DNA of 64,000 bases from Bacteroidales bacterium. GTDB taxonomy: Bacteria; Bacteroidota; Bacteroidia; Bacteroidales; UBA932. Shown one piece after another: positions 1-7,152 of this stretch. The position numbers were made by a program, and so were the translations under genes. The stretch covers positions 248,001 through 312,000 of the forward strand of contig JAFRUH010000023.1 in the NCBI GenBank assembly GCA_017438975.1. The letters run 5' to 3'. Numbering within the stretch: the first letter of the stretch is position 1; each line of letters opens with the position of its first letter. Below the pieces are notes generated by a model. That model saw only the letters and a list, made by a program, of their open reading frames with translations. It was not told the DNA's origin and did no database searches.

Positions 1-1
1 G

Positions 2-2575
2 GAGGTGGAGGACATCCACGGACTCAGCCCCATCATCGCCATCGAGCAGAAAACCACGGGGAACAACCCCCGGTCGACCGTGGGGACCATCACCGAAATC
101 TATGATTTCCTGCGGCTTCTGTACGCCCGGGGATCGCGGGCCTACTCCCCCGTCTCCGGCGAGGAAATGGTCCGGTACACCGACGGTCAGATCATCGACC
201 TGATCATGCAGGAATACGCCGGGAGGAAATGCTACCTGCTCGCCCCGCTCGTCCGGGGCCGGAAAGGCCACTACCGGGACCTTTTCGAGCAGCTCCGGCG
301 CCGCGGATATACGCAGGTGCGCATCGACGGAGAGATTCTCGACCTCGCCGGAATCGACGCGCTGGACCGGTACAAGGTCCATTTCATCGAGCTGGTCGTG
401 GACCGGCTGAAACCCGGGGAAGGGGACCTCAAGCGGGTCCGGGATTCGGTCATGACCGCCCTCGGGGCAGGGAAGGGGTCGGTGGCCGTCCAGGACCACC
501 AGACCGGAGAAATCCGCCACTATTCCAAGCATTTCGTGGACCCGGAAAGCGGTATTTCCCTGCAGGAACCCCAGCCCCATTCCTTTTCCTTCAACTCTCC
601 CCAGGGATACTGCCCGCACTGCAAGGGACTCGGCCTGATCGTGGACGTAAACATGGACACGATCATCCCGGACCGCAGGAAATCCATCGCGGACGGGGCC
701 ATCGTGCCGCTGGGCAAGGTCCGGGAGAACCGGAAATTCGACATCATCCGGGCCATCGCGCGCAAGTACGGGTTCTCTCTCTATGACCCCGTCGAGGACG
801 TGCCGGACGAGGCCCTGACCCATATCATCTTCGGATCCGAGGAACTGTTCCGCGTCGGGGAGGGGAACCTCTCCGAGATGGAATCCTTCGACGGTATCGT
901 CGACGACATCGAGGACAAGATCGTCTGCCCGGTCTGCGGAGGGACGCGGCTCAACCCCGAGGCGGCCTGTTTCCGGATCGACGGAAAGACCATCTCCGAG
1001 GTCGCGGCGATGGAGATGAGCCGCCTGAGGGCCTGGCTGGACGAAATCCCCGCCGGGTTCACGGAACGCCAGAAAAACGTGGCGCGGGATATCCTGAAAG
1101 AGCTCCGGGACCGGGTCCAGTTCATGCTGGACGTCGGCCTGGACTATCTGTCCCTCGACCGGGCGACCGCGACCCTCTCCGGCGGCGAAAGCCAGCGGAT
1201 CCGCCTCGCCACCCAGATCGGATCGAAACTGGTCAACGTCCTCTACATCCTGGACGAACCGTCGATCGGACTGCATCAGAAAGACAACCGGAAGCTGATC
1301 GCTTCGCTGAAAAAGCTCAGGGACGAGGGGAACTCCGTCATGGTCGTCGAGCACGACGCCGAGACCATGATGAGCGCCGACTGGCTGGTCGACGTGGGCC
1401 CGGGCGCCGGCGAAGAAGGCGGACGGATCTGCCTCAACGCCCCCCTTTCCTACCTGCTGGATGGCCGGGAACCGGATCCGGACACCCTTTCTCGCTGCGT
1501 CGTCTCCCCCTCGAGGACGCTGGATTATCTGAAAGGGAAAGCCGGGATCCCCGTCCCCGCCGTCCGCCGCAAGGGGAATGGACGGTACCTCATCCTGGAA
1601 GGGGCCAACGGCAACAACCTCAAGGACATTTCCGTCCGGTTCCCGCTCGGCTGCTTCATCGGGGTCGCCGGGCTTTCCGGCAGCGGCAAATCCTCGCTCG
1701 TGAACGAGACGCTGATGCCGATCCTCAAGAAGAAATTCTACCGTTCCAAGGAACGTCCCCTTCCCTACCGCAGCATCGCCGGCATCGAGAACATCGACAA
1801 ACTGATCGAAATCGACCAGTCCCCGATCGGACGGACGCCCCGGAGCAACCCGGCGACTTTCACGGGGGTGTTCAACGACATCCGGACCCTGTTCGAAGAG
1901 ACGCCGGACGCAAAAGTGCGCGGTTTCAAGGCGGGACGCTTCTCCTTCAACGTTCCCGGCGGCCGCTGCGAACAGTGCAAGGGAGCGGGCATCAAAGTCA
2001 TCGAGATGAACTTCCTTCCGTCGGTCCATGTTCCCTGCGACGAATGCCGGGGGCGCCGGTACAAGGAGGATACCCTCGCCGTCCGCTACAAGGGGAAAAA
2101 CATCAACGACGTGCTTGAAATGCCGATTTCGGAGGCCTACGAGTTTTTCAAGCCGGTTCCGAAAATCGCCGCGAAGCTGAAGGCGCTCGTGGACGTCGGA
2201 CTGGGATATCTGCATCTCGGCCAGTCCGCGGTCACCCTGTCCGGCGGCGAGTCCCAGCGGATGAAACTGGCGGCCGAGCTCTCCCGGCAGAGTACCGGCA
2301 AGACCCTGTACATCCTCGACGAGCCGACGACAGGCCTGCATTTCGAAGACATCCAGATCCTGCTGAACGTCCTGCAGAAACTGGTCGACCAGGGCAATAC
2401 CATCATCATCATCGAGCATAACCTCGACATTCTCAAATCCGTCGACTACCTTTTCGACATGGGACCCGAAGGCGGCCGCGGCGGCGGACTCATCGTCGCC
2501 GAAGGCACTCCGGAAGAACTTGCCGACGATCCCGCCTCCGTCACCGGCCCCTATCTCCGCACCGTCCTGAAATAG
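2..2575 (+). CDS. uvrA: UvrABC excinuclease subunit A, 5' end outside the window
   Basis: UvrA is the damage-recognition ATPase of nucleotide excision repair. The frame is open from base 2, and about 85-90 N-terminal residues, including the first Walker A, lie upstream of the window. Visible parts, counted from base 5: the IEQKTTGNNPRSTVGT segment near the start; a first zinc module with CPHC and CPVC pairs; LSGGESQ near residue 391 and DEPSIGLHQ near 415; the second Walker A GLSGSGKSS near 556; a second zinc module (CEQC and CDEC, about 655-685); and a second LSGGESQ near 745. The 856 visible residues plus the missing part match the usual length of about 940. The only uncertainty is the unseen start. 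Confidence 0.96.
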   Translation, partial: EVEDIHGLSPIIAIEQKTTGNNPRSTVGTITEIYDFLRLLYARGSRAYSPVSGEEMVRYTDGQIIDLIMQEYAGRKCYLLAPLVRGRKGHYRDLFEQLRRRGYTQVRIDGEILDLAGIDALDRYKVHFIELVVDRLKPGEGDLKRVRDSVMTALGAGKGSVAVQDHQTGEIRHYSKHFVDPESGISLQEPQPHSFSFNSPQGYCPHCKGLGLIVDVNMDTIIPDRRKSIADGAIVPLGKVRENRKFDIIRAIARKYGFSLYDPVEDVPDEALTHIIFGSEELFRVGEGNLSEMESFDGIVDDIEDKIVCPVCGGTRLNPEAACFRIDGKTISEVAAMEMSRLRAWLDEIPAGFTERQKNVARDILKELRDRVQFMLDVGLDYLSLDRATATLSGGESQRIRLATQIGSKLVNVLYILDEPSIGLHQKDNRKLIASLKKLRDEGNSVMVVEHDAETMMSADWLVDVGPGAGEEGGRICLNAPLSYLLDGREPDPDTLSRCVVSPSRTLDYLKGKAGIPVPAVRRKGNGRYLILEGANGNNLKDISVRFPLGCFIGVAGLSGSGKSSLVNETLMPILKKKFYRSKERPLPYRSIAGIENIDKLIEIDQSPIGRTPRSNPATFTGVFNDIRTLFEETPDAKVRGFKAGRFSFNVPGGRCEQCKGAGIKVIEMNFLPSVHVPCDECRGRRYKEDTLAVRYKGKNINDVLEMPISEAYEFFKPVPKIAAKLKALVDVGLGYLHLGQSAVTLSGGESQRMKLAAELSRQSTGKTLYILDEPTTGLHFEDIQILLNVLQKLVDQGNTIIIIEHNLDILKSVDYLFDMGPEGGRGGGLIVAEGTPEELADDPASVTGPYLRTVLK

Positions 2576-2935
2576 CATTCCGCCCCCATTTCCGGACTCC
2601 ACTTCTTCCGTCCACCAGACGGAATTCCCCTTCCTGGTGCTCCTATGGGTCCACTGAATGGACCGGTGGGAGCAAAAACGCCCTTAAATGATCCTATGGG
2701 TCCCGGCTCTGGACTCATAAGCGCACCCGGCGCCACTTTGGGCTGCTGAAGACCGACCGTGCCCGGCCCGGCGGAACTTCACCGGGAAGGAAGCGGGGAA
2801 ACCGGAGGCGGAAAGATTCTTTATCTATTTTCTATAAAAATTCTTTTAAAGGGCTGATCTTGGCAAGATTTTGGAAGATTTTTCGTAAATTTGTGAGATA
2901 GTAGTGAAAACCGATCGTTAAAATTACACAACAAT
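2576..2935. other. 360-bp intergenic region with several inverted repeats, function unknown
   Basis: No convincing gene lies between uvrA and exbB. Three dyads are visible. TTCCGTC/GACGGAA (2606-2624) has a 5-nt loop. A long imperfect hairpin at 2639-2673 has GCTCC/GGAGC-type outer pairing, GGTCCA/TGGACC-type inner pairing and loop CTGAA. A weaker one pairs CTTA..TGA with TCATAAG, with GTCC/GGAC inside (about 2683-2720). TCCTATGGGTCC occurs twice (2641-2652 and 2692-2703). None is followed by a T-run on either strand, so simple terminators are unlikely. A structured RNA or protein-binding region is possible. The last 100 bp are AT-rich and carry the exbB promoter. Confidence 0.4.
2858..2893 (+). 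promoter_or_regulatory. Promoter for exbB operon
   Basis: TAAATTTG at 2886-2893 matches the Bacteroidota -7 consensus TAnnTTTG. A CTTGG about 22 bp upstream (2858-2863) is a possible -33. Transcription would begin near 2899, about 37 nt before the exbB ATG. Confidence 0.6.
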
Positions 2936-3652
2936 ATGATTTTCAACCTTTTACAGGCAGACACAATCCCCGGGGCCGCAGCTGACGCCCTCACGCAACC
3001 TGCCGCACAGCCGGTCGAAATGAGCGAAAGCCTTTTCTCCATGTTCAAGATGGGCGGAGCCCTCATGTGGGTCCTCCTCGCCCTTTCGATCCTCGCCATC
3101 TACATCATCGGGAAGAAATGGTGGATGCTCCGCCAGGCCTCGAAGATCGACCACAACTTCATGAACGACATCCGCGACTATGTCACCGCCGGAAAGTTCA
3201 AGTCGGCCGTCACCCTCTGCCGCAAGTATGACAATCCGGTCGCGCGGATGATCGAGACCGGTATCCACCGGATCGGACGCCCGATGGGCGACATCCAGTC
3301 CGCCATCGAGAACATCGGCAACGTCGAGGTCTCCCGCCTCGAGAAAGGCCTTCCGATCCTCGCCTCCATCGCCGGCGGCGCCCCGATGATCGGATTCCTC
3401 GGTACCGTCATCGGTATGGTCCAGGCGTTCTTCAACATGTCCAAGGCCGGGAACAATATCGACATCACCCTCCTCTCCGGAGGCATCTACACCGCCATGA
3501 TCACGACTGTCGGCGGTCTGATCGTCGGTATCATCGCCTACTTTGGCTACAACTACCTGACCTCCAAGGTGTCCGACCTCGTCTACAAGATGGAGAGCTC
3601 TACCCTGGAATTCATCGACATCGTCCTGAACGAACCCGGAGAGGAAGAATAA
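2936..3652 (+). CDS. exbB: MotA/TolQ/ExbB proton channel family protein
   Basis: A 238-residue inner-membrane protein of the ExbB/TolQ/MotA family, which forms the proton channel that powers TonB or Tol transport. Membrane segments are visible at about 40-60 (ALMWVLLALSILAIYIIG), 145-165 (GGAPMIGFLGTVIGMV) and 180-205 (the GGIYTAMITTVGGLIVG stretch). The conserved MIGFLGTVIGM motif of the family is present. It is the first gene of a tight exbB-exbD-tonB set (3-nt gaps), which argues for ExbB rather than TolQ or MotA. The ATG at 2936 sits downstream of a good promoter; no strong ribosome-binding site is visible, as is usual in this phylum. Confidence 0.93.
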   Translation: MIFNLLQADTIPGAAADALTQPAAQPVEMSESLFSMFKMGGALMWVLLALSILAIYIIGKKWWMLRQASKIDHNFMNDIRDYVTAGKFKSAVTLCRKYDNPVARMIETGIHRIGRPMGDIQSAIENIGNVEVSRLEKGLPILASIAGGAPMIGFLGTVIGMVQAFFNMSKAGNNIDITLLSGGIYTAMITTVGGLIVGIIAYFGYNYLTSKVSDLVYKMESSTLEFIDIVLNEPGEEE

Positions 3653-3655
3653 CCT

Positions 3656-4066
3656 ATGGCACTGAAGAGAAACACGAAGGTAGACGCATCGTTCTCGGTA
3701 TCCTCGATGACGGATATCGTGTTCCTGCTGCTGATCTTCTTCCTGGTGACTTCGACGCTCATCAACCCGAACGCCCTCAAGCTCCTCCTCCCGAAGAGCA
3801 CCGGCCAGATCGGGGCGAAAGCGACCGTCAGCGTCAGCATCAAGGACTGGCAGAACGATACCTATACCTACCACATCAACGGAGACCAGACCCCGCTCCC
3901 CTATGACCAGGTCGAAGAGGAACTGGTCAACCTTCTCCAGAACGAGGAGGATCCGACTTTCTCCATCTTCTCCGACGAGACCGTTCCCGTCGGCGAGGTG
4001 GTCGGAATCATGAACATCGCCAAGAGAAACCACTATAAAGTGATTCTCGCGACGCAACCCGAATAG
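3656..4066 (+). CDS. exbD: Biopolymer transport protein ExbD/TolR
   Basis: A 136-residue partner of ExbB. It has a short cytoplasmic N-terminus, a single membrane helix (IVFLLLIFFLVTSTL, about 23-37) preceded by the family's MTD motif carrying the protonatable aspartate, and a periplasmic ExbD fold ending in the VGEVVGIMNIAKR segment. It starts 3 nt after exbB and ends 3 nt before tonB, so the three are co-transcribed and should form the energising complex for TonB-dependent outer-membrane receptors. No receptor gene is nearby. Confidence 0.93.
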   Translation: MALKRNTKVDASFSVSSMTDIVFLLLIFFLVTSTLINPNALKLLLPKSTGQIGAKATVSVSIKDWQNDTYTYHINGDQTPLPYDQVEEELVNLLQNEEDPTFSIFSDETVPVGEVVGIMNIAKRNHYKVILATQPE

Positions 4067-4069
4067 ACC

Positions 4070-4858
4070 ATGCAGCCCTATCTTCGCACCAGGCTCGAGC
4101 AGGACAAGCGCTCCCGTGGGATCGGAATCGGTCTCACCGTGGCGGTCCATGCCCTGATCCTCCTGCTGTGCGTTTTCACCGGGCTGAAATACCTTGATCC
4201 GCCGCCGCCCGAAACCACCTTCCTCATCGATTTTGAGGAAGAGGTCCTGGAGAAGGAGACCCCCATCCCCGCCAAGGTCGGAAGGCAGCCGCAGGCCGAA
4301 GAGGTGGACAAGACCAAACCGGTAGAGCTGGTCCAGAAGGCGGAATCGCCCTATGTCAACGACCGGCCGAACCGCACCCCGGCGACGAAACCGGACACCC
4401 ACGGTGATGTGGACGTCCCGACGCCGGTGCAGGAAGAACCCAAGCTGGACCCCAGGGCCTCGTTCCCAGGGATGTCCAAGCAGGAAAGCACGGCCACGAC
4501 GCCCCATTCTGCGAGCGAGGCGGGTGAGGGATTCAAGGCCGGACAGCCCGACGGGAATACGCCGTCCGGCAAGACGGAAGGCTCCGCCAACGCCCATTTG
4601 AAGGGGCGCCGGGTGGAGGGCACCCTTCCGAGACCTACGTACAGCGCACAGAAAGAAGGAATCGTCGTCGTCCAGATCAAGGTCGACCAGTACGGCAACG
4701 TAACGGAAGCCGTTCCCGGCGTGGAAGGCACGACCGTCACGGACAAGGCGCTGTGGACCGCGGCGAGAAACGCCGCCATGAAAGCCCATTTCAACATGAG
4801 CGCAGAGGCTCCTGCCATCCAGATGGGCACCATTACTTACAAATTCAAACTGCAGTAG
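4070..4858 (+). CDS. tonB: Energy transducer TonB
   Basis: A 262-residue TonB-family protein. One membrane helix (VAVHALILLLCVFTGL, about residues 24-39) is followed by an acidic and proline-rich periplasmic linker (about 45-170) and a TonB C-terminal domain (about 178-262) that begins GTLPRPTYSAQKEG and includes VVVQIKVDQYGNV. It is the last gene of the exbB-exbD-tonB unit and would transmit proton-motive force to outer-membrane receptors. The linker is long and charged, as is common in Bacteroidota TonB paralogues. Confidence 0.92.
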   Translation: MQPYLRTRLEQDKRSRGIGIGLTVAVHALILLLCVFTGLKYLDPPPPETTFLIDFEEEVLEKETPIPAKVGRQPQAEEVDKTKPVELVQKAESPYVNDRPNRTPATKPDTHGDVDVPTPVQEEPKLDPRASFPGMSKQESTATTPHSASEAGEGFKAGQPDGNTPSGKTEGSANAHLKGRRVEGTLPRPTYSAQKEGIVVVQIKVDQYGNVTEAVPGVEGTTVTDKALWTAARNAAMKAHFNMSAEAPAIQMGTITYKFKLQ

Positions 4859-4895
4859 ATGCAGCTCATTTAACAGCCGAGAGGCACAGTGTACT

Positions 4896-6089
4896 ATGGA
4901 ATACAATAAGAAAGGTGGTGAATCCAGCCACCAGGGTCGTAGGGATTACGACAAGCGTCCTGCCGGGAAACCGTCGGGCAGGAAACATTTCACGACAACC
5001 AGGAAAACATCCCCGGAGCATGGGGCCGAGCGCGTCTTCACGACCGACCGCGCCTATGATTCCACGGACCGTCCCGTCCGCCGGTTCGACGGCGAACGTC
5101 GCCCTTATGACGGGGAGCGCCGCTCCTTCGATGGAGAGAGACGCCCTTACGACGGAGAAAGAAGACGGTTTGACGGCGAAAGGAAGCCGTATGACCGGGA
5201 GAGGAGAAGTTTCGACGGAGACCGGAGGAGCTTCCACCAGGGACAGGGTCCCCGGAAGCCGGGCCGCAAGCCGCAGGCACCCAAATCGGGCATCGACGCG
5301 ATGATCAGCCGGCGTCCCCAGGTCGACCGGAACGCCTATTCCGACAACGACCAGGTCAAGACTCCGATCCAGGAAGTCATCCGTCTGAACAAGTTCATCG
5401 CGAATTCAGGCATATGCTCCCGCCGGGAAGCCGATACCCTGATCCAGTCCGGGGTCGTCACCGTCAACGGCGAGGTCGTCACGGAACTCGGGTCCAAGGT
5501 CAATGTCCTGATGGACGAGGTCCGTTTCAACGGACAGCGCCTCAAGGGCGAAGAAAAGGTCTATATCGTCATGAACAAGCCGAAGGGCTATGTCACGACT
5601 GCAGGCGACCCGCACGCCGAAAAAACCGTCATGGACCTCATCAAGGGCTGCCCGAAACGGGTATTCCCGGTCGGCCGGCTCGACAAGAACACGACCGGCG
5701 TCCTGATGTTCACGAACGACGGCGAGATGGCCGAGAAGCTGACCCACCCGTCCTATAACAAGAAGAAAATCTACCAGGTGACCCTCGACCAGCCGCTCGA
5801 GGAGGCCGACAAGGAGAAGATCCTCGCCGGCGTCGAACTCAACGACGGCGTGGTCAAGGCCGATGAACTGGAATACATCGATGTGAAGGACCGCCGCAAG
5901 CTCGGGATAGAGATCCATTCCGGCAAGAACCGGGTGGTACGCCGGATCTTCGAATCCCTCGGCTACGATGTCAAGGCCCTCGACCGCGTCTATTTCGCCG
6001 GGCTGACGAAGAAGGGACTCAAGAAGAGCGACTGGCGTTACCTGACGGAAGGTGAGGTGAACATCCTAAAGATGGGGGCCTACGTATAA
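4896..6089 (+). CDS. rRNA pseudouridine synthase (RluB/RsuA family) with a charged repeat N-terminus
   Basis: The enzyme isomerises a uridine in ribosomal RNA. The first ~130 residues are low-complexity and basic, with about eight heptad-like units of the type RR(S/P)(F/Y)DGE (about residues 66-115). An S4 RNA-binding domain follows (LNKFIANSGICSRREAD, about 163-180), then the catalytic domain with GRLDKNTTGVLMFTNDGE (about 261-278) carrying the catalytic Asp. RluB/RsuA/RluE enzymes lack such an extension in proteobacteria, although RGG- or RRF-type tails occur in Bacteroidota homologues. Its stop overlaps the era start by one base, so the two ribosome-related genes are translationally coupled. 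RluB versus RluF specificity cannot be decided here. Confidence 0.9.
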   Translation: MEYNKKGGESSHQGRRDYDKRPAGKPSGRKHFTTTRKTSPEHGAERVFTTDRAYDSTDRPVRRFDGERRPYDGERRSFDGERRPYDGERRRFDGERKPYDRERRSFDGDRRSFHQGQGPRKPGRKPQAPKSGIDAMISRRPQVDRNAYSDNDQVKTPIQEVIRLNKFIANSGICSRREADTLIQSGVVTVNGEVVTELGSKVNVLMDEVRFNGQRLKGEEKVYIVMNKPKGYVTTAGDPHAEKTVMDLIKGCPKRVFPVGRLDKNTTGVLMFTNDGEMAEKLTHPSYNKKKIYQVTLDQPLEEADKEKILAGVELNDGVVKADELEYIDVKDRRKLGIEIHSGKNRVVRRIFESLGYDVKALDRVYFAGLTKKGLKKSDWRYLTEGEVNILKMGAYV

Positions 6090-6967
6090 TGCACAGGGCC
6101 GGATTCGTCAATATCATCGGCAACCCCAACGTCGGGAAATCGACGCTGATGAATGCCCTGGTCGGAGAAAAGCTGTCCATCGTCACCGCCAAGGCCCAGA
6201 CGACGCGTCACCGCATCATGGGCATCGTCAACGGTGAGGACTACCAGATCGTATACTCCGACACCCCGGGCATCCTCAAGCCGAACTACCGCCTCCAGGA
6301 AAATATGATGAACTTTGTCGACACCGCCATCGGCGACGCCGACATCATCCTCTATGTCACGGACACGGTCGAGAAAGGTGACAAGAACGCCGATTACATC
6401 GCCAAGCTGCAGAAGGTGACCTGCCCGGTCGTGCTGGTCATCAACAAGATCGACATCAGCACCCAGGAGAAGGTCGTCGAGCGGATGAACTGGTGGAAGG
6501 AGCAGCTTCCCGCCGCGGAGATCATCCCGGTCTCCGCCCAGGAACGCTTCAACCTCGAGAGCGTTCTCGAGGCCGTTTCCTCCCGCCTGCCGGAAGCCCC
6601 GGCCTGGTTTGACAAGGATACCTTTACGGACCGGAACCTCCGTTTCTTCGCCTCCGAAATCCTGCGGGAGAAGATCTTCCTCAACTACTCGGAGGAGATC
6701 CCCTACAGCTGCCAGGTTGAGATCGAATCCTTCAAGGAAGGGGAAGACCGGTATGAGATCGCAGCCGTCATCTATGTCCTCCGGGACAGCCAGAAGGGCA
6801 TCATCATCGGGAAGAAGGGGGCGGCCCTGAAGAAGGTCGGTACGGAAGCCCGGATCGAGATGGAAGATTTTTTCCAGAAGAAAGTCTTCCTTTCGACGTT
6901 CGTCAAGGTCGATCCCGACTGGCGCGAGAGCCGGAAGGAACTCCGCCGTTTCGGCTACGAGGCTTGA
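6089..6967 (+). CDS. era: GTPase Era
   Basis: A 292-residue GTPase that binds 16S rRNA and assists 30S ribosome maturation. G1 GNPNVGKST (about 11-19), switch region KAQTTRHR, G3 DTPG and G4 NKID are present, followed by a C-terminal KH domain with the family signature IIIGKKGAALKKVG. Length is normal. The ATG at 6089 shares its first base with the preceding stop. The gene ends 6 nt before copy A of the repeated structured element, which forms its 3' flank. Confidence 0.97.
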   Translation: MHRAGFVNIIGNPNVGKSTLMNALVGEKLSIVTAKAQTTRHRIMGIVNGEDYQIVYSDTPGILKPNYRLQENMMNFVDTAIGDADIILYVTDTVEKGDKNADYIAKLQKVTCPVVLVINKIDISTQEKVVERMNWWKEQLPAAEIIPVSAQERFNLESVLEAVSSRLPEAPAWFDKDTFTDRNLRFFASEILREKIFLNYSEEIPYSCQVEIESFKEGEDRYEIAAVIYVLRDSQKGIIIGKKGAALKKVGTEARIEMEDFFQKKVFLSTFVKVDPDWRESRKELRRFGYEA

Positions 6968-6973
6968 TCTTCC

Positions 6974-7091
6974 GGAGGGAAGGGAGTTTCTCCGGGAACC
7001 GTCCTTCGGACCCCTCCCAGGCAAGCCTGGGTCCCTCCCTCTTACACGGCCGAGGGTGGCCATGGGTTCCCGGAGAAACTCCCTTCCCTCC
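6974..7091 (+). repeat. Structured 3'-flank repeat element, copy A
   Basis: A 27-bp perfect inverted repeat (6974-7000 and 7065-7091) encloses a 64-nt core. In the era-sense orientation the core reads: hairpin 1 GTCC/GGAC (7001-7011), CCCTCCC, hairpin 2 CCCAGGC-AA-GCCTGGG, CCCTCCCTCTTA, then hairpin 3 GGCC-GAGGGT-GGCC. Hairpin 3's loop GAGGG can pair with the upstream CCCTC. The core matches copies B, C and D, but the outer stem does not. It starts 6 nt after the era stop. No transposase or open reading frame is associated. Confidence 0.85.
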
Positions 7092-7152
7092 AGGAATGCC
7101 AAGACTGACATTGATGGAAACAAAGAAGAACTGATAGAAAAACTGAGAGAAT

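Noticed and set aside
2551..2736. Gly-Pro-rich frame on the minus strand after uvrA
   Set aside because: The collagen-like pattern follows from the TCCTATGGGTCC repeat and dyads; no start context or homologue that I recognise.
2576..2860. SRP RNA, tmRNA or RNase P RNA in the uvrA-exbB gap
   Set aside because: A GCAGCCCAAAG stretch on the minus strand resembles SRP RNA, but the tetraloop stem and symmetric internal loop cannot be formed; no tmRNA or RNase P signatures.
2951..4906. Very long open frame on the minus strand opposite exbB-exbD-tonB, and similar ones at 7042-9720, 25229-27739, 31928-34561 and 12229-14043
   Set aside because: All lie opposite clear protein genes. High GC at third positions leaves the opposite frame without stops; the translations are Asp/Gly/Val/Leu-rich and have no domain.
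5080..5235. CRISPR-like direct repeats
   Set aside because: The 21-bp repeats are in frame, have no spacers and encode heptads of the pseudouridine synthase.
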